Of a DNA stretch of 34,160 nt, positions 8,101 through 15,950 are shown piece after piece. Both the position numbers and the translations under genes were made by a program. This DNA is from Tychonema sp. LEGE 07203 (GTDB lineage Bacteria; Cyanobacteriota; Cyanobacteriia; Cyanobacteriales; Microcoleaceae): NCBI RefSeq assembly GCF_015207285.1, contig NZ_JADEXD010000057.1, forward strand, positions 1 through 34,160, in the 5' to 3' direction. The notes under the pieces are model-generated. The model saw only the letters and a program-made list of their open reading frames with translations, was not told where the DNA came from and made no database searches. The first letter of the stretch is position 1. Each line of letters opens with the position of its first letter.

Positions 8101-9028
8101 GCGCTTCCTGCAAAAAAGCATCAAATAGTGCTTGTTTTTGTGCTAATTCTTGTTCTAAAGCTTTGCGATCGCTAATATCTGTTAGATAGCCTATCATCCC
8201 GATCGCTTTTCCAGTACAGTCTTTCAATAGCGAAAGTATCAGGTGCGAGGCAAAATTTTCTCCAGATTTACGGCGTGTTATTAGTTCTATTTCCAGCTCG
8301 CCTTTTTTTTGTAGCGGTTTGATGATTTTCTCTAATAAAGATTCCTGATTTTCTGGGGAGTGAATTAAAGAAATATGCTGTCCGATCGCCTCAGCTTCTT
8401 GATATCCGTACAACCTTTCGGAGGCTTTATTCCAACTGGTAATCGAGCCTTCCATATCGGTGCAAATCACCGATTCTCGAATTTGGTCTAAAATCTGACT
8501 TTGCAGTTGTAATTGCGATTTTGCAAGTTCGAGTTCGGCAATTTTTTCTTGGAGTAGTTGCTCAGTTTTTGTCAGTTCGGCACTTTGCTTTGCCAGCAAT
8601 TTTTCTAGATGTGAATTGCACTGCTGCGGTGATTCTAGCGGCTCGCTATTTTCATCCTGAATATTAAAAATTTCTTCGGCACTCAACCAAATCGCGGACT
8701 CTCCCTCTGTTTCAATTGTCCGCAGGGAAACTCGCACGGGTACGAGATAGTTATTTTTATGTTTGTATGCTGCGGCGCACGATCGCGTGGAGCTATTTTT
8801 AGTAAGACTTTCTCGATCTTTTTTTGTGTCAGCACAATCTGTTTGCAGAATTTCCCAGTAGTTGAGCTTGAGAGTTTCTGCAACTGTGCGGCCGATCGTA
8901 CTTGCAAAAGCTGGATTTACGTCGATAAAAGTCCCGTCCGCGCGGCACAGTGCCAGCCCGATCGGACTGAGTTCTAATAATTTGCGGTTGCTGCGATCGC
9001 TCTGGTCTTCTCCTAACAGGCTTTGCAT
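5189..9028 (-). CDS. Multi-PAS/GAF hybrid-type sensor histidine kinase (no receiver domain)
   Basis: 1279 residues. The N-terminal half is a tandem of about six PAS/PAC units. The first, at about 12-130, contains GLALCRADGTFIDVNPAFAS, and a short coiled coil at about 130-175 separates it from the next. The others begin near 185, 295, 420, 545 and 670, several ending in the PAC signature DISDRxxxE. A GAF domain follows at about 815-975 (NSLDLDTILATAVQEIR, IQLDWCIFVWYRP), then a coiled coil. The kinase core has the H-box VAGVAHEINNPVNF with phospho-acceptor His near 1024, the N-box FMNLLTNAID near 1167, G1 DTGSGM near 1211, and KGTGLGLAIS. No membrane segments are evident, so it is probably cytoplasmic. 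No response regulator is adjacent, so it is an orphan kinase. Its signal is unknown. Confidence 0.92.
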   Translation of the reverse strand: MQSLLGEDQSDRSNRKLLELSPIGLALCRADGTFIDVNPAFASTIGRTVAETLKLNYWEILQTDCADTKKDRESLTKNSSTRSCAAAYKHKNNYLVPVRVSLRTIETEGESAIWLSAEEIFNIQDENSEPLESPQQCNSHLEKLLAKQSAELTKTEQLLQEKIAELELAKSQLQLQSQILDQIRESVICTDMEGSITSWNKASERLYGYQEAEAIGQHISLIHSPENQESLLEKIIKPLQKKGELEIELITRRKSGENFASHLILSLLKDCTGKAIGMIGYLTDISDRKALEQELAQKQALFDAFLQEAPAGICILDSQLRYVQINQFLAEINCLNPADHISKTVREAVPHIAPMVEPLYAEILRTKTPLINIEMSAANPRQPGVVRHMTGSYFPLLDKDGEAIGIGALVIDISDRRQAEAALEKSEQLYRAVASNIPNGAVMLFDTEMRYTLVEGTELAAVGLSKELMEGKTIWEVFEPDFCSAVEPNYRAALAGETVVTEFTYRDRIYLAYTLPVRNERQEITGGLLMTQNITERQLAEEALKESEEKYRCIVETADEGIWTIDAEGKTTFVNQKMADMLGCTAEETIGKSLFAFMDAEGIAIAQFKLDRRNQGIREQHDFKFRRRDGSDLWAILSTNPLSDKEGRYVGALAMVADITARKQIEAALQQSEAKFRSLYELTSMAVLMSDKNNIYDVNNATLELFGYTGKEQLVGNHLDKLSPLFQPNGRDSSTLTNEMIDLAFERRNHRFDWLHRRSDGTEFPAEVVLTVIEVGNEKIIQAVIQDLTDRKLAEETLVRSEQALRQQAQREQLLNQIANQIRNSLDLDTILATAVQEIRNLIQLDWCIFVWYRPNSNPPVWEIVCEAKNADLPSLLGTYAVEEKSSVAVQQILRRQILKIDDVSTFGDAEVSAIFQSSKINSVLSLPVHTASGDIGTISCYQAMSAHHWSDSEVELMQAVTAQIAIAIDHAELYAQTLTAAELARAQTQQLEQALHQLQHTQTKLIQSEKMSSLGQLVAGVAHEINNPVNFIYGNLSYTSEYTQNLLKMLQLYQQECPQPSATILEAREDFEIDYLAEDLPKIISSMKLGADRIRDIVLSLRTFSRLDEADMKQVDIHEGIESTLLILQNRLKNKPDRPPINIIKEYGNLPLVECYPGQLNQVFMNLLTNAIDAVEMKIDKFDRAGKNLAITIRTEVTDSNCVAMRIADTGSGMSEDVKRRLFDPFFTTKPVGKGTGLGLAISHSIVVEKHGGQLYCNSVVGEGTEFAIEIPLRQQRN

Positions 9029-9143
9029 CTGACCTAGCTAGATTTGGGTTATCTAATTATATATTTATTATCTGGTTTTTTGCTGTGACTTTTATCACTC
9101 GGAAAGGAAGAAGAAATAACTTCCCTCTTCCTTCTGCGTTCAA

Positions 9144-10535
9144 TTAATCGCGGGCAATACCTTCGTTTCGGGCAGCCAACTGCACTGCATCGGCGACGGC
9201 AACGGCAACTCTTTCGTCAAAAACAGACGGTATAATATGTTCTTTGTCAAGTTGATCGGGGCTGACTAAAGAGGCGATCGCGTAAGCTGCACCCAAATAC
9301 ATACTGGTGGTAATCGTGCTAGCTTTGCAGTCCAAAGCACCTCGAAATATCCCCGGAAATGCCAAAACATTGTTAATTTGATTTGGGTAGTCGCTGCGCC
9401 CGGTAGCAATAATCGCCGCATCCTCCATAATTAATTCTGGCTGAATTTCGGGAATGGGATTTGCCATTGCAAAAACAATCGGATTCTCGGCCATCGATTG
9501 CACCATCGAGCGCGTCAGCACGCCGGGGGCGCTAACACCTAAAAATACATCCGCACCGGCGATCGCATCTTTCAAAGTACCGCCAGAAGGCACGGCAAAT
9601 TCTAATTTTTCTGGGTTCATATCCGTGCGGTCTTTGGAGAGGACACCTTTGGAGTCGCACATGATGATGTTTTCGGCACCTGCTTGGCGCAGCAAGCGGG
9701 CGATCGCCACTCCGGCCGCACCGGCACCGTTAATCACGACAGACACTTCTGCGAGGGTTTTTTTGACGATTTTCAAGGCATTAATTAATGCTGCCAAACT
9801 GACGATCGCAGTGCCGTGCTGGTCGTCGTGAAAAATCGGAATATCTAGAGTTTCCCGCAATCTTGCTTCGATTTCAAAACAGCGGGGAGCAGAAATATCT
9901 TCGAGATTTACTCCGCCAAAAACCGGGGCAATGTTCTGTACTGTACGAATAATTTCTTCGGTATCTTGGGTGTTCAAACAGATAGGAAAGGCATCAATTC
10001 CGGCAAATTCTTTAAATAGCATGGCTTTGCCTTCCATGACCGGCAGGGCGGCCTCTGGCCCCAGGTTTCCCAGTCCTAAAATTGCACTGCCGTCGGTAAC
10101 AATGGCAACAGTATTTTGTTTGATTGTGAGGTTGTAAACTTGTTGCGGATCCTTGGCGATCGCAGTACAAATGCGGCCGACTCCGGGGGTGTAGGCCATT
10201 GCCAAATCTGACTGGCGTTTGAGGGAAATTTTGCTAATTACGCTGATTTTTCCGCCGCGGTGCAAGTTGAAAGTGCGATCGTACACGTCGATCACTTTGA
10301 TATCCGGTAGCGCTTTCATGGCTTGGACTATTTCTTCGCTGTGCTCGGTGCTCGAAGCATCGACGGTGATATCGCGAACTGTAGTGGCGCGGGTTTGTTC
10401 GATCGAGTCGATTTGTCCTAAGTTGCCGCCTGCAGAGGCGATCGCGTTGATGACGCTTGCGAGCATTCCCGGTTGGTTGGGGAGAGAAACGCGAATCGTT
10501 AAACTAAAGCTGGGGTTCGGTGTCAGTTTTACCAT
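9144..10535 (-). CDS. NAD(P)-dependent malic enzyme with N-terminal ACT domain
   Basis: 463 residues if started at the Met of MVKLTPNP, the usual N-terminus of this cyanobacterial family. An upstream in-frame Met would add eight unconserved residues. Residues about 10-85 form an ACT domain (SLTIRVSLPNQPGMLASVIN), a candidate amino-acid-sensing module. The rest is bacterial-type malic enzyme: MAYTPGVGRICTAIAKDP, VTDGSAILGLGNLGPEAALP, the metal-binding IFHDDQHGTAIV, the dinucleotide-binding GAGAAGVAIARLL, and the C-terminal MANPIPEI. It decarboxylates malate to pyruvate with NAD(P)+ reduction. The same architecture was long annotated as malate dehydrogenase in cyanobacteria. Monocistronic, with no operon partner visible. 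Confidence 0.93.
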   Translation of the reverse strand: MVKLTPNPSFSLTIRVSLPNQPGMLASVINAIASAGGNLGQIDSIEQTRATTVRDITVDASSTEHSEEIVQAMKALPDIKVIDVYDRTFNLHRGGKISVISKISLKRQSDLAMAYTPGVGRICTAIAKDPQQVYNLTIKQNTVAIVTDGSAILGLGNLGPEAALPVMEGKAMLFKEFAGIDAFPICLNTQDTEEIIRTVQNIAPVFGGVNLEDISAPRCFEIEARLRETLDIPIFHDDQHGTAIVSLAALINALKIVKKTLAEVSVVINGAGAAGVAIARLLRQAGAENIIMCDSKGVLSKDRTDMNPEKLEFAVPSGGTLKDAIAGADVFLGVSAPGVLTRSMVQSMAENPIVFAMANPIPEIQPELIMEDAAIIATGRSDYPNQINNVLAFPGIFRGALDCKASTITTSMYLGAAYAIASLVSPDQLDKEHIIPSVFDERVAVAVADAVQLAARNEGIARD

Positions 10536-10684
10536 GATTGCTTGATTTGAGAATTTCAATTTTAGATTTTATCGCCAATATTAGACATAAAATTTAATAA
10601 TTAAAATTTTCAACTTAAATTTTTAACAAATTCTGTGAACTCGGCAGAGCGATCGCACTACACAACCCCTAGGGCTCGTCATTC

Positions 10685-10718
10685 GATTTTAGATTTTAGA
10701 TTTTAGATTTTAGATTTT
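10685..10718. repeat. Tandem GATTTTA heptamer array
   Basis: About five tandem copies of GATTTTA. A degenerate relative (GATTTGAGATTTGAGATTTTAGATT) occurs near 24421. Simple repeat next to the reversed MITE-like copy. Confidence 0.75.
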
Positions 10719-10724
10719 GGATTG

Positions 10725-10832
10725 ATATCGTGGACCGTTGATCGTCAGGTGATTTAACCGGCGCTAGAACACAGAGGACACAGAGAGAGAATAGAGATAT
10801 GAATACAGGACGATGAAGAGAGGATTTGATAT
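10725..10832. repeat. MITE-like palindromic element (ATATCAA...GATAT family, reverse copy)
   Basis: Relative to the copy at 3745-3848 this is the reverse complement. It shows ATATCGT and GACCGTTG at the left, GATTTAACC, then CTAGAACACAGAGGACACAG in the middle, and GATTTGATAT at the right end. It is more diverged than the other three copies. Confidence 0.65.
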
Positions 10833-10956
10833 GATTCCACGGATCGATCGCGTGGCGGATATCACAGGAGAAATTCGCACAGTCAGTTTCAATGTGTTTG
10901 AATTGTGTCAAAACTTGGGACAGCCAAATTCGGGTAACATACCCCCTTTACAATCC

Positions 10957-11010
10957 GGCGGTTGAAACCGCGTCTGCAGAAACTTTCGTCGGCCCCAAGG
11001 CCGACTGGTT
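10957..11010. repeat. GGCGGTTGAAACCGC-type dispersed repeat (variant copy)
   Basis: Starts with CGGCGGTTGAAACCGC, itself a small palindrome, and continues through CAGAAACTTTCGTCGG to a second hairpin GTCGGCCCCAAGGCCGAC. Its left half matches the copies at 19796 and 22778. Its right half is divergent in sequence but keeps the two-hairpin plan. Confidence 0.65.
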
Positions 11011-11665
11011 AATAAAGAATCTCCAAAATCCGGATTTGGTATAATAACTTTGTGATAAGCTGTTGCGGCATTTAAACTATATGCCAAAAAACAATAAAAA
11101 TATTGTGGGGAGTAGGGGTTGGGCACGAGAGCCCGCCCTGAACATACAATGTTTATTTGTCCGACAGCTTATCTATTTTTCCAAATATTTATGTTCGCTG
11201 CAAACTCAATCAATGTGAAACAAAATTCTATTTTCCAGCAATCAGTAAATTCACCAGAATTACCTAAAATATTTATCGCCAAACAGCTTGCTGTGTCTGT
11301 CTTCTTCCGACGGCCATTTCTCTTCTGCTTGCCGCCTGATTCCTGCTGTTGTTTTTTGAAGCGAGACACCCAGGAGAGTTGATGCGGCTTTTTGGCGGCT
11401 TTTATTGGGGATGTAAAAAGTAGATGCACGGCTGTTTGAGCCGGCAGGTAAAAATCAGATCGACTGACAAGCGGACTTTTGGTATGTTAATTGTGCCTGC
11501 TTGTTTGACACTCTTCGATAGCGAGTGCAACGTTGCTTTCGATCGAATTACCTGCACGCTTTGCCCCAGAATTCCAGCGACTGAACTAACAGGCAATCTA
11601 CCCGATGTCGGCACTGGCACAGCTTGGTTCCAGCACAGCGATTTGCTGGTTGCTGACTGTCAATT

Positions 11666-12061
11666 TTAGCGATCTGTCGCAGCATCGGCACAGATAATAC
11701 TAAAAAATTTGCAAGCCAGACTATCGGCGGGAACTTTTTCAAAGTCTTGCCGATCGACCGGTTGCTCTGCCTCGCTGCCGGGGGGAACGACGCACAGCGC
11801 AACTTGTCCGACTCCAGCCATCAGTTCGGCAACTCGGTCTAAAATGCTGTCGATTTTTCCAATTAGCTGCTCTGCTACATCCAGACTCGGCGCGATGATG
11901 AAAAAGGTTTTGACTCCTTCGGGACAAGGGGCGAAGCCGAGGGTGCATTCTCGCAACAGTGCTTGAGTCGAGAGACTCAGAGAATCATCGAAGCGAGCGA
12001 TTACTGCTTGATAAAAAGCGGTTGTCAAAGAACGATCGCCAAAAACAGGTTGAGATAACAT
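11666..12061 (-). CDS. Small conserved-looking protein, possibly DnaA domain I-like
   Basis: 131 residues from the Met of MLSQPVFGDR, chosen because AGGAAG lies a few bases upstream. The frame extends to 12313 but the extra residues are low in plausibility. No family is recognised with certainty. The central part (FFIIAPSLDVAEQLIGKIDS, then LDRVAELMAGVGQVALCVVP) follows the helix-strand-helix-strand plan of the DnaA N-terminal domain, where a strand is followed by W/L-rich helices and a final V-x-V strand. This is a weak structural resemblance by eye. The C-terminal 35 residues (GSEAEQPVDRQDFEKVPADS onward) look disordered. Encoded alone, divergent from argS. Confidence 0.6.
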   Translation of the reverse strand: MLSQPVFGDRSLTTAFYQAVIARFDDSLSLSTQALLRECTLGFAPCPEGVKTFFIIAPSLDVAEQLIGKIDSILDRVAELMAGVGQVALCVVPPGSEAEQPVDRQDFEKVPADSLACKFFSIICADAATDR

Positions 12062-12354
12062 AACTACTTCCTTTCGTGCGATTTTTGGGAGTATTGAAAA
12101 AATTTTAACATACCTTAATGTAACTGATTTAACTAAATTATATTGCGATCGCGATCGTTGACTAGATGTGATCTTTAGGGGTTTGTTTGGCGATCGGCAT
12201 TGTGATAATCTGTAATCTAAGATACGAAACGCTGTGATTGAGGTCAGGATGAAATATATTATCGAGGGGGAAATCCCCCCAGCAGTAAAGCTAAAAGTTG
12301 CGATCGACCTCAACCTTTAGCGTTTAAAATAAATATCCAATCAAAATATTAAAG

Positions 12355-14112
12355 ATGAACTCGATCGCCCAACAGTTAAAAGCAAGAATTGAAAAAGCCT
12401 TCATCGCAGCCTTCGGGGAAAGTTATGCGGGTACAGATCCGATGCTAGCCGCTGCGGGAAACCCCAAGTTTGGGGACTTTCAGTGCAATGCAGCGATGAG
12501 TTTGGGCAAAAAGTTAGGCAAGCCCCCGCGAGCGATCGCCTCGACAATCATCGAAAACCTAGATGTTACCGACATCTGCGAAACCCCAGAAATCGCCGGG
12601 CCAGGTTTTATCAATTTGAAGCTGAAACCGGCGTATTTGGAAGCGCAAATAAGTGAGATCGCCGCCGACACCCGTTTGGGGATTGAACCGGCGAAAACGC
12701 CTCAGACAATCGCGATCGACTTTTCGAGCCCGAATATCGCCAAAGAAATGCACGTCGGACATTTGCGATCGACAATCATCGGAGATGCGATCGCCCGCAC
12801 CCTCGAATTTCAAGGCCACGACGTACTTAGAATCAACCACATCGGCGACTGGGGCACCCAATTCGGAATGCTGATCGCATACTTGCGCGAAGTTCACCCC
12901 GAAGCATTAACAACCGCTGACGCTCTAGATTTAGGCGATTTAGTCGCATTTTACCGCCAAGCAAAACAGCGCTTCGACACAGACGAAACCTTCAAAGAAA
13001 CCGCCCGCCAAGAAGTAGTAAAACTGCAAGCAGGCGCAGAAGACACCCGCCGCGCCTGGAAATTGCTGTGCGATCAATCCCGCCGCGAATTCCAAGTAAT
13101 CTACGACTTACTAGACATCAAACTAACCGAACGCGGCGAATCGTTTTACAATCCATTATTACCCGCAGTAGTCGAAGATTTAAACAAGTTAGGTTTGCTA
13201 GTAGAAAGCGACGGCGCGAAATGCGTTTTTGTAGAGGGTTTCACCAACAAAGAAGGCGAACCACTGCCGCTAATCGTCCAGAAAACCGACGGCGGCTACA
13301 ACTATGCAACAACAGATTTAGCCGCCATCCGCTACCGGATACAAAAAGACAATGCAAAGCGCATCATTTACGTCACAGATTCAGGACAAGCCAACCATTT
13401 CGCCCAAGTATTTGCCGTAGCCAGAAAAGCCGGTTGGATTCCCGAAGATGTCGAAATTGTCCACGTTCCCTTTGGTTTAGTATTGGGAGAAGACGGAAAA
13501 AGGTTAAAAACTCGTTCTGGGGATACAGTGCGGCTGCAAGATTTGCTCGATGAGGCGATCGTCCGCACGCGCCAAGATTTAGAAGACAGATTAAAAGCCG
13601 AGGAAAGACAGGAAACTGAGGAATTTATTGCTAACGTATCTCGCACAGTTGGTTTAAGTGCGGTTAAGTATGCCGATTTAAGTCAAAATCGCGCTAGTAA
13701 CTATGTATTTAGCTACGACAAAATGCTTGCATTGCAAGGAAATACCGCACCTTATATGCTGTATGCCTACGTGCGCGTCCAGGGCATTCGCCGCAAAGGA
13801 GAGATTGATTTTGACAACTTAGATGCAGGTGCAAAAGTGATTTTGCAGTCCGATGCCGAGTTAGTCTTGGCAAAGCATTTATTGCAGTTCAATGAAGTTA
13901 TAAATTCTGTGGGCGGCGATTTGTTGCCGAATCGAATTTGTCAGTATTTGTTTGAATTGAGTCAAAAATTCAATCAATTTTTTGAGCAATGTCCGGTGTT
14001 GAAAGCCGAGGAACCGCTGCGGACTTCGCGGCTAATGTTGTGCGATTTGACGGCGAGGACTTTGAAGTTGGGGTTAGGATTGTTGGGGATTCAAGTGTTG
14101 GAGAGGATGTAA
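12355..14112 (+). CDS. argS: Arginyl-tRNA synthetase
   Basis: 585 residues, the normal length for class I bacterial ArgRS. The N-terminal add-1 domain ([20 protein letters not shown]) precedes the signature [19 protein letters not shown], which contains the HIGH motif as HVGH near residues 135-138. The KMSK-loop equivalent is [16 protein letters not shown]. The C-terminal DALR anticodon-binding domain includes [12 protein letters not shown] and ends [14 protein letters not shown], the family terminus. It charges tRNA-Arg with arginine in the cytoplasm. Monocistronic; a CCCCCCTAGC-type repeat starts at its stop codon and may serve as its 3' end. Confidence 0.97.
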   Translation: MNSIAQQLKARIEKAFIAAFGESYAGTDPMLAAAGNPKFGDFQCNAAMSLGKKLGKPPRAIASTIIENLDVTDICETPEIAGPGFINLKLKPAYLEAQISEIAADTRLGIEPAKTPQTIAIDFSSPNIAKEMHVGHLRSTIIGDAIARTLEFQGHDVLRINHIGDWGTQFGMLIAYLREVHPEALTTADALDLGDLVAFYRQAKQRFDTDETFKETARQEVVKLQAGAEDTRRAWKLLCDQSRREFQVIYDLLDIKLTERGESFYNPLLPAVVEDLNKLGLLVESDGAKCVFVEGFTNKEGEPLPLIVQKTDGGYNYATTDLAAIRYRIQKDNAKRIIYVTDSGQANHFAQVFAVARKAGWIPEDVEIVHVPFGLVLGEDGKRLKTRSGDTVRLQDLLDEAIVRTRQDLEDRLKAEERQETEEFIANVSRTVGLSAVKYADLSQNRASNYVFSYDKMLALQGNTAPYMLYAYVRVQGIRRKGEIDFDNLDAGAKVILQSDAELVLAKHLLQFNEVINSVGGDLLPNRICQYLFELSQKFNQFFEQCPVLKAEEPLRTSRLMLCDLTARTLKLGLGLLGIQVLERM

Positions 14113-14215
14113 TACCATTTCTCTAAAATCATGCAATACTCTCCGACCCCCCCTAGCCCCCCCCTTAGCAAGGGGGGGACAAGAATACTGTTGCATTATT
14201 TTTTGAAATTGGTAT
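14112..14215. repeat. MITE-like element with C-rich core (CCCCCCTAGCCCCCC type)
   Basis: Imperfect terminal inverted repeats ATACCATTTCTCTAAAATCATGC and GCATTATTTTTTGAAATTGGTAT flank a core in which CCCCCCCTTAGC pairs with GCAAGGGGGGG. The left end overlaps the argS stop codon region. A partial copy of the core (TAGCCCCCCCTTAACAAG) is cut by the right window edge at 34143-34160. Non-coding. Confidence 0.7.
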
Positions 14216-14350
14216 AATCTAAGGTTTGTAGCTGTAGGGTGCGTGAGAGCAATAAATATTTGAATCTAGGTGATGAAACTGTTTGCACTCACGCACCGCC
14301 CAAAGTCTTGAACAATACCGATGCAACCGGAAATAAGATAATTTTAACCG

Positions 14351-14376
14351 CCGATCAACGCCGATCAACGCTGATG
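14351..14376. repeat. CCGATCAACG short tandem repeat
   Basis: Two exact copies of CCGATCAACG followed by the degenerate CTGATG. It directly follows the stop of the downstream antitoxin-like gene, where a toxin gene would be expected. Confidence 0.6.
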
Positions 14377-14384
14377 AAAGAGGA

Positions 14385-14594
14385 TTATTCTGCATCAATT
14401 CCTTGCCACAGTTCAGAAAGCGGTACAGTCTCCCCAGTCATTGCTTCCTTCCATCCTTGACGAAAACAATCTTCGGCTGACTTCAGCGGTTCCTCAGCAA
14501 GAACAATAACGCGGACTCGGCGACCCGAAAATTCTGAAGAATGCGCGAGAACTTCTTCCCAAGTTCCCTCTACTTCTAACAGTTGTAGTGTCAT
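14385..14594 (-). CDS. Antitoxin-like small protein, paralog B
   Basis: 69 residues from MTLQLLEVEGTWEEVLAHSS. Nearly identical over its first 33 residues to the protein at 14741-14959 (EFSGRRVRVIVLAEE against EFSGRRVRITVLANE), and both end in GIDAE. The family is small, acidic and common in cyanobacteria, where I associate it with type II toxin-antitoxin loci (recalled, not tested). No toxin follows. Its start codon is unusual: the A and T of ATG are the last two bases of the MITE-like element at 14593-14695, and the usual leader seen upstream of paralog A is missing. Expression is therefore doubtful. Confidence 0.65.
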   Translation of the reverse strand: MTLQLLEVEGTWEEVLAHSSEFSGRRVRVIVLAEEPLKSAEDCFRQGWKEAMTGETVPLSELWQGIDAE

Positions 14595-14695
14595 ATCAAA
14601 TCCATTTGTATCCGAATTATTCATCTCTCTTCTCTTCCTCTGCGCCCTCTGCGCTCTCTGCGGTTAAATCACTCCGATCCAACCGCAAACGATAA
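14593..14695. repeat. MITE-like palindromic element (ATATCAA...GATAT family, copy at antitoxin start)
   Basis: ATATCAAATCCATTTGTATC at the left pairs with GATCCAACCGCAAACGATAA at the right. The interior has CTCTGCGCCCTCTGCGCTCT and GGTTAAAT. It lies exactly between the truncated toxin remnant and the start codon of antitoxin B, so it probably inserted into, or recombined within, the toxin-antitoxin array. Confidence 0.75.
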
Positions 14696-14751
14696 TTGCC
14701 CTTAAATCGATCGGCAAAGTACACCTTAATTGAAAAAGACTCACTCTGCAT
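14696..14751 (-). pseudogene. 5' remnant of a RelE/ParE-like toxin gene
   Basis: An ATG at 14751-14749 overlaps the 3' end of antitoxin A by 11 bases, the classic coupled arrangement. It opens a frame MQSESFSIKVYFADRFKGN before running into the MITE-like element. The short strand-helix start (IKVYFADRFK) resembles the N-terminus of RelE/ParE-fold toxins. Only about 18 codons survive, so the family call is an inference. Confidence 0.4.
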
Positions 14752-14959
14752 CAATACCTTCCCACAGTTCCGATACAGGTCTAGTTTTTCCTGTCTTGAT
14801 TTCCAGCCATGCTTGTCGAAAGCTCTCTTCTGGAGATGGAAGTGCTTCTTCATCTTCGTTAGCAAGAACAGTAATGCGAACTCGGCGACCCGAAAATTCT
14901 GAAGAATGCGCGAGAACTTCTTCCCAAGTTCCCTCAAATTCTAACAATTGTGCTGTCAT
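14741..14959 (-). CDS. Antitoxin-like small protein, paralog A
   Basis: 72 residues, MTAQLLEFEGTWEEVLAHSS then EFSGRRVRITVLANEDEEAL, ending WEGIDAE. Paralog of the protein at 14385-14594. Residues 1-35 are likely a beta-rich DNA-binding or dimerisation part, and the acidic C-terminal half (PSPEESFRQAWLEIK) would be the toxin-neutralising tail if it is an antitoxin. The downstream start overlap with a truncated toxin frame at 14751 supports the antitoxin reading. It has its own leader, unlike paralog B. Confidence 0.7.
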   Translation of the reverse strand: MTAQLLEFEGTWEEVLAHSSEFSGRRVRITVLANEDEEALPSPEESFRQAWLEIKTGKTRPVSELWEGIDAE

Positions 14960-15021
14960 TGCTTTGACTCTTTTTAAAATTAGAATTTAGTAAATTGTAG
15001 CGCATTCCTCAAATCGAGCAT

Positions 15022-15864
15022 TTACGGCTTTTTGTTAAAAATTAAGCTCTCCAGAAGACCTTTAAACATTGTTACGACAATTTGGCGATCGTTATCTCTC
15101 ACAAAAATATCGTAATTGGGACTTGAGTTAATTTCAATCAACCAATATTTTCCATTGTTATCTAGCGCAATGTCAAGCCCAGCATAATTAATCGCCATTT
15201 CATCAAAAACAGGTTTAACAAAATCTTCAATCTCTGACATGAGAGCAGGATTAATTATATGTTTGGCTTTTGCACCTTCCCAGTGCAGCGGGCTTAAATT
15301 CCCCGCAAATTCAGCCTGAGATTTGTCTTTCTCGTACAGCAAAACTAGCTTTTCTTTGCAGAAAACAGCCCGATATTCGCGGACAATTTCGATATATTCT
15401 TGAGCGAGCGCCACATAGTCATAATCTTTGCTGTTGACGTTAAATATAATTTCTAGAGCTGCTTTAATTTGCTCTATAGTTTTACACAAAAAAACATTGT
15501 TGCCACCAGCACCGCGATTTCTTTTGATAATCACCGGGAAAGCGAAATTTGTGTTTACTTCTAAAACAATTGATTCAATATCTGGGAAAGTTAAATATTT
15601 TTTATACTTCTCCTCGCAGTGAGGCGAGACAAAACTGAGAGTTTTGGGAGTATTTATCTTGCCCTTTAAGATTTGATAGGTATATTCTTTGTCTTTAAAA
15701 ATCTCTGCTGCTGACGCGCTGTTAAATGGCGTCATGTAATTGACAAAATAATATTCTTCGCCGCCGTGTTTGATTCTAATCAAGTTTTGGGTAGGATGCA
15801 GGATTTCGCAAGGGATATTTAATTCCTCACAAGCTGCCAGCAGGATTTCAATATTGGTTAGCAT
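15022..15864 (-). CDS. ATP-grasp family ligase (RimK/D-Ala-D-Ala ligase-like)
   Basis: 280 residues. The ATP-grasp fold is seen as a lysine strand and glycine loop FAFPVIIKRNRGAGGNNVFL (about 108-127), the adenine-contact region ALAQEYIEIVREYRAVFC, a catalytic segment YAGLDIALDNNGKYWLIEIN with the metal-binding E-I-N near 253-255, and SSPNYDIF. Enzymes of this fold join a carboxylate to an amine with ATP via an acyl-phosphate, for example in peptide tagging or peptide natural products. The substrate is not apparent: no precursor peptide, transporter or partner enzyme is adjacent. Lower GC than the neighbouring genes, consistent with an accessory gene. Confidence 0.75.
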   Translation of the reverse strand: MLTNIEILLAACEELNIPCEILHPTQNLIRIKHGGEEYYFVNYMTPFNSASAAEIFKDKEYTYQILKGKINTPKTLSFVSPHCEEKYKKYLTFPDIESIVLEVNTNFAFPVIIKRNRGAGGNNVFLCKTIEQIKAALEIIFNVNSKDYDYVALAQEYIEIVREYRAVFCKEKLVLLYEKDKSQAEFAGNLSPLHWEGAKAKHIINPALMSEIEDFVKPVFDEMAINYAGLDIALDNNGKYWLIEINSSPNYDIFVRDNDRQIVVTMFKGLLESLIFNKKP

Positions 15865-15950
15865 AAAATGTAACTGAATTAGAAAGTAATTTTAAAGATT
15901 TGAGATTAGAGAATCGCTTCCAAATCTCAAACCTCAAATTGAATCAAATT

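Larger units (their letters stand above)
10536..11665. other. Gene-poor intergenic region, repeat-rich
   Basis: About 1.1 kb between the malic enzyme and the 131-residue protein. Open frames here are short, overlap on both strands and have no recognisable family features, so none is called. It holds a tandem AGATTTT array, a reverse copy of the MITE-like element, and a variant of the GGCGGTTGAAACCGC repeat. A TATAAT box at 11040-11045 could be part of a promoter, but no gene follows. The stretch 11050-11665 shows nothing I can name. Confidence 0.6.

Noticed and set aside
10696-11429. Several 70-90-residue open frames on both strands
   Set aside because: They overlap each other and dispersed repeats, have no ribosome site pattern or recognisable motif, and look like chance frames.
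12249-12320. 23-codon frame MKYIIEGEIPPAVKLKVAID upstream of argS
   Set aside because: Too short and without a matching family or neighbour; it might be a leader peptide or an antitoxin fragment, but nothing in the sequence decides it.
13068-13553. 161-residue plus-strand frame inside argS
   Set aside because: Arg/Ser-rich shadow of the well-supported arginyl-tRNA synthetase frame.
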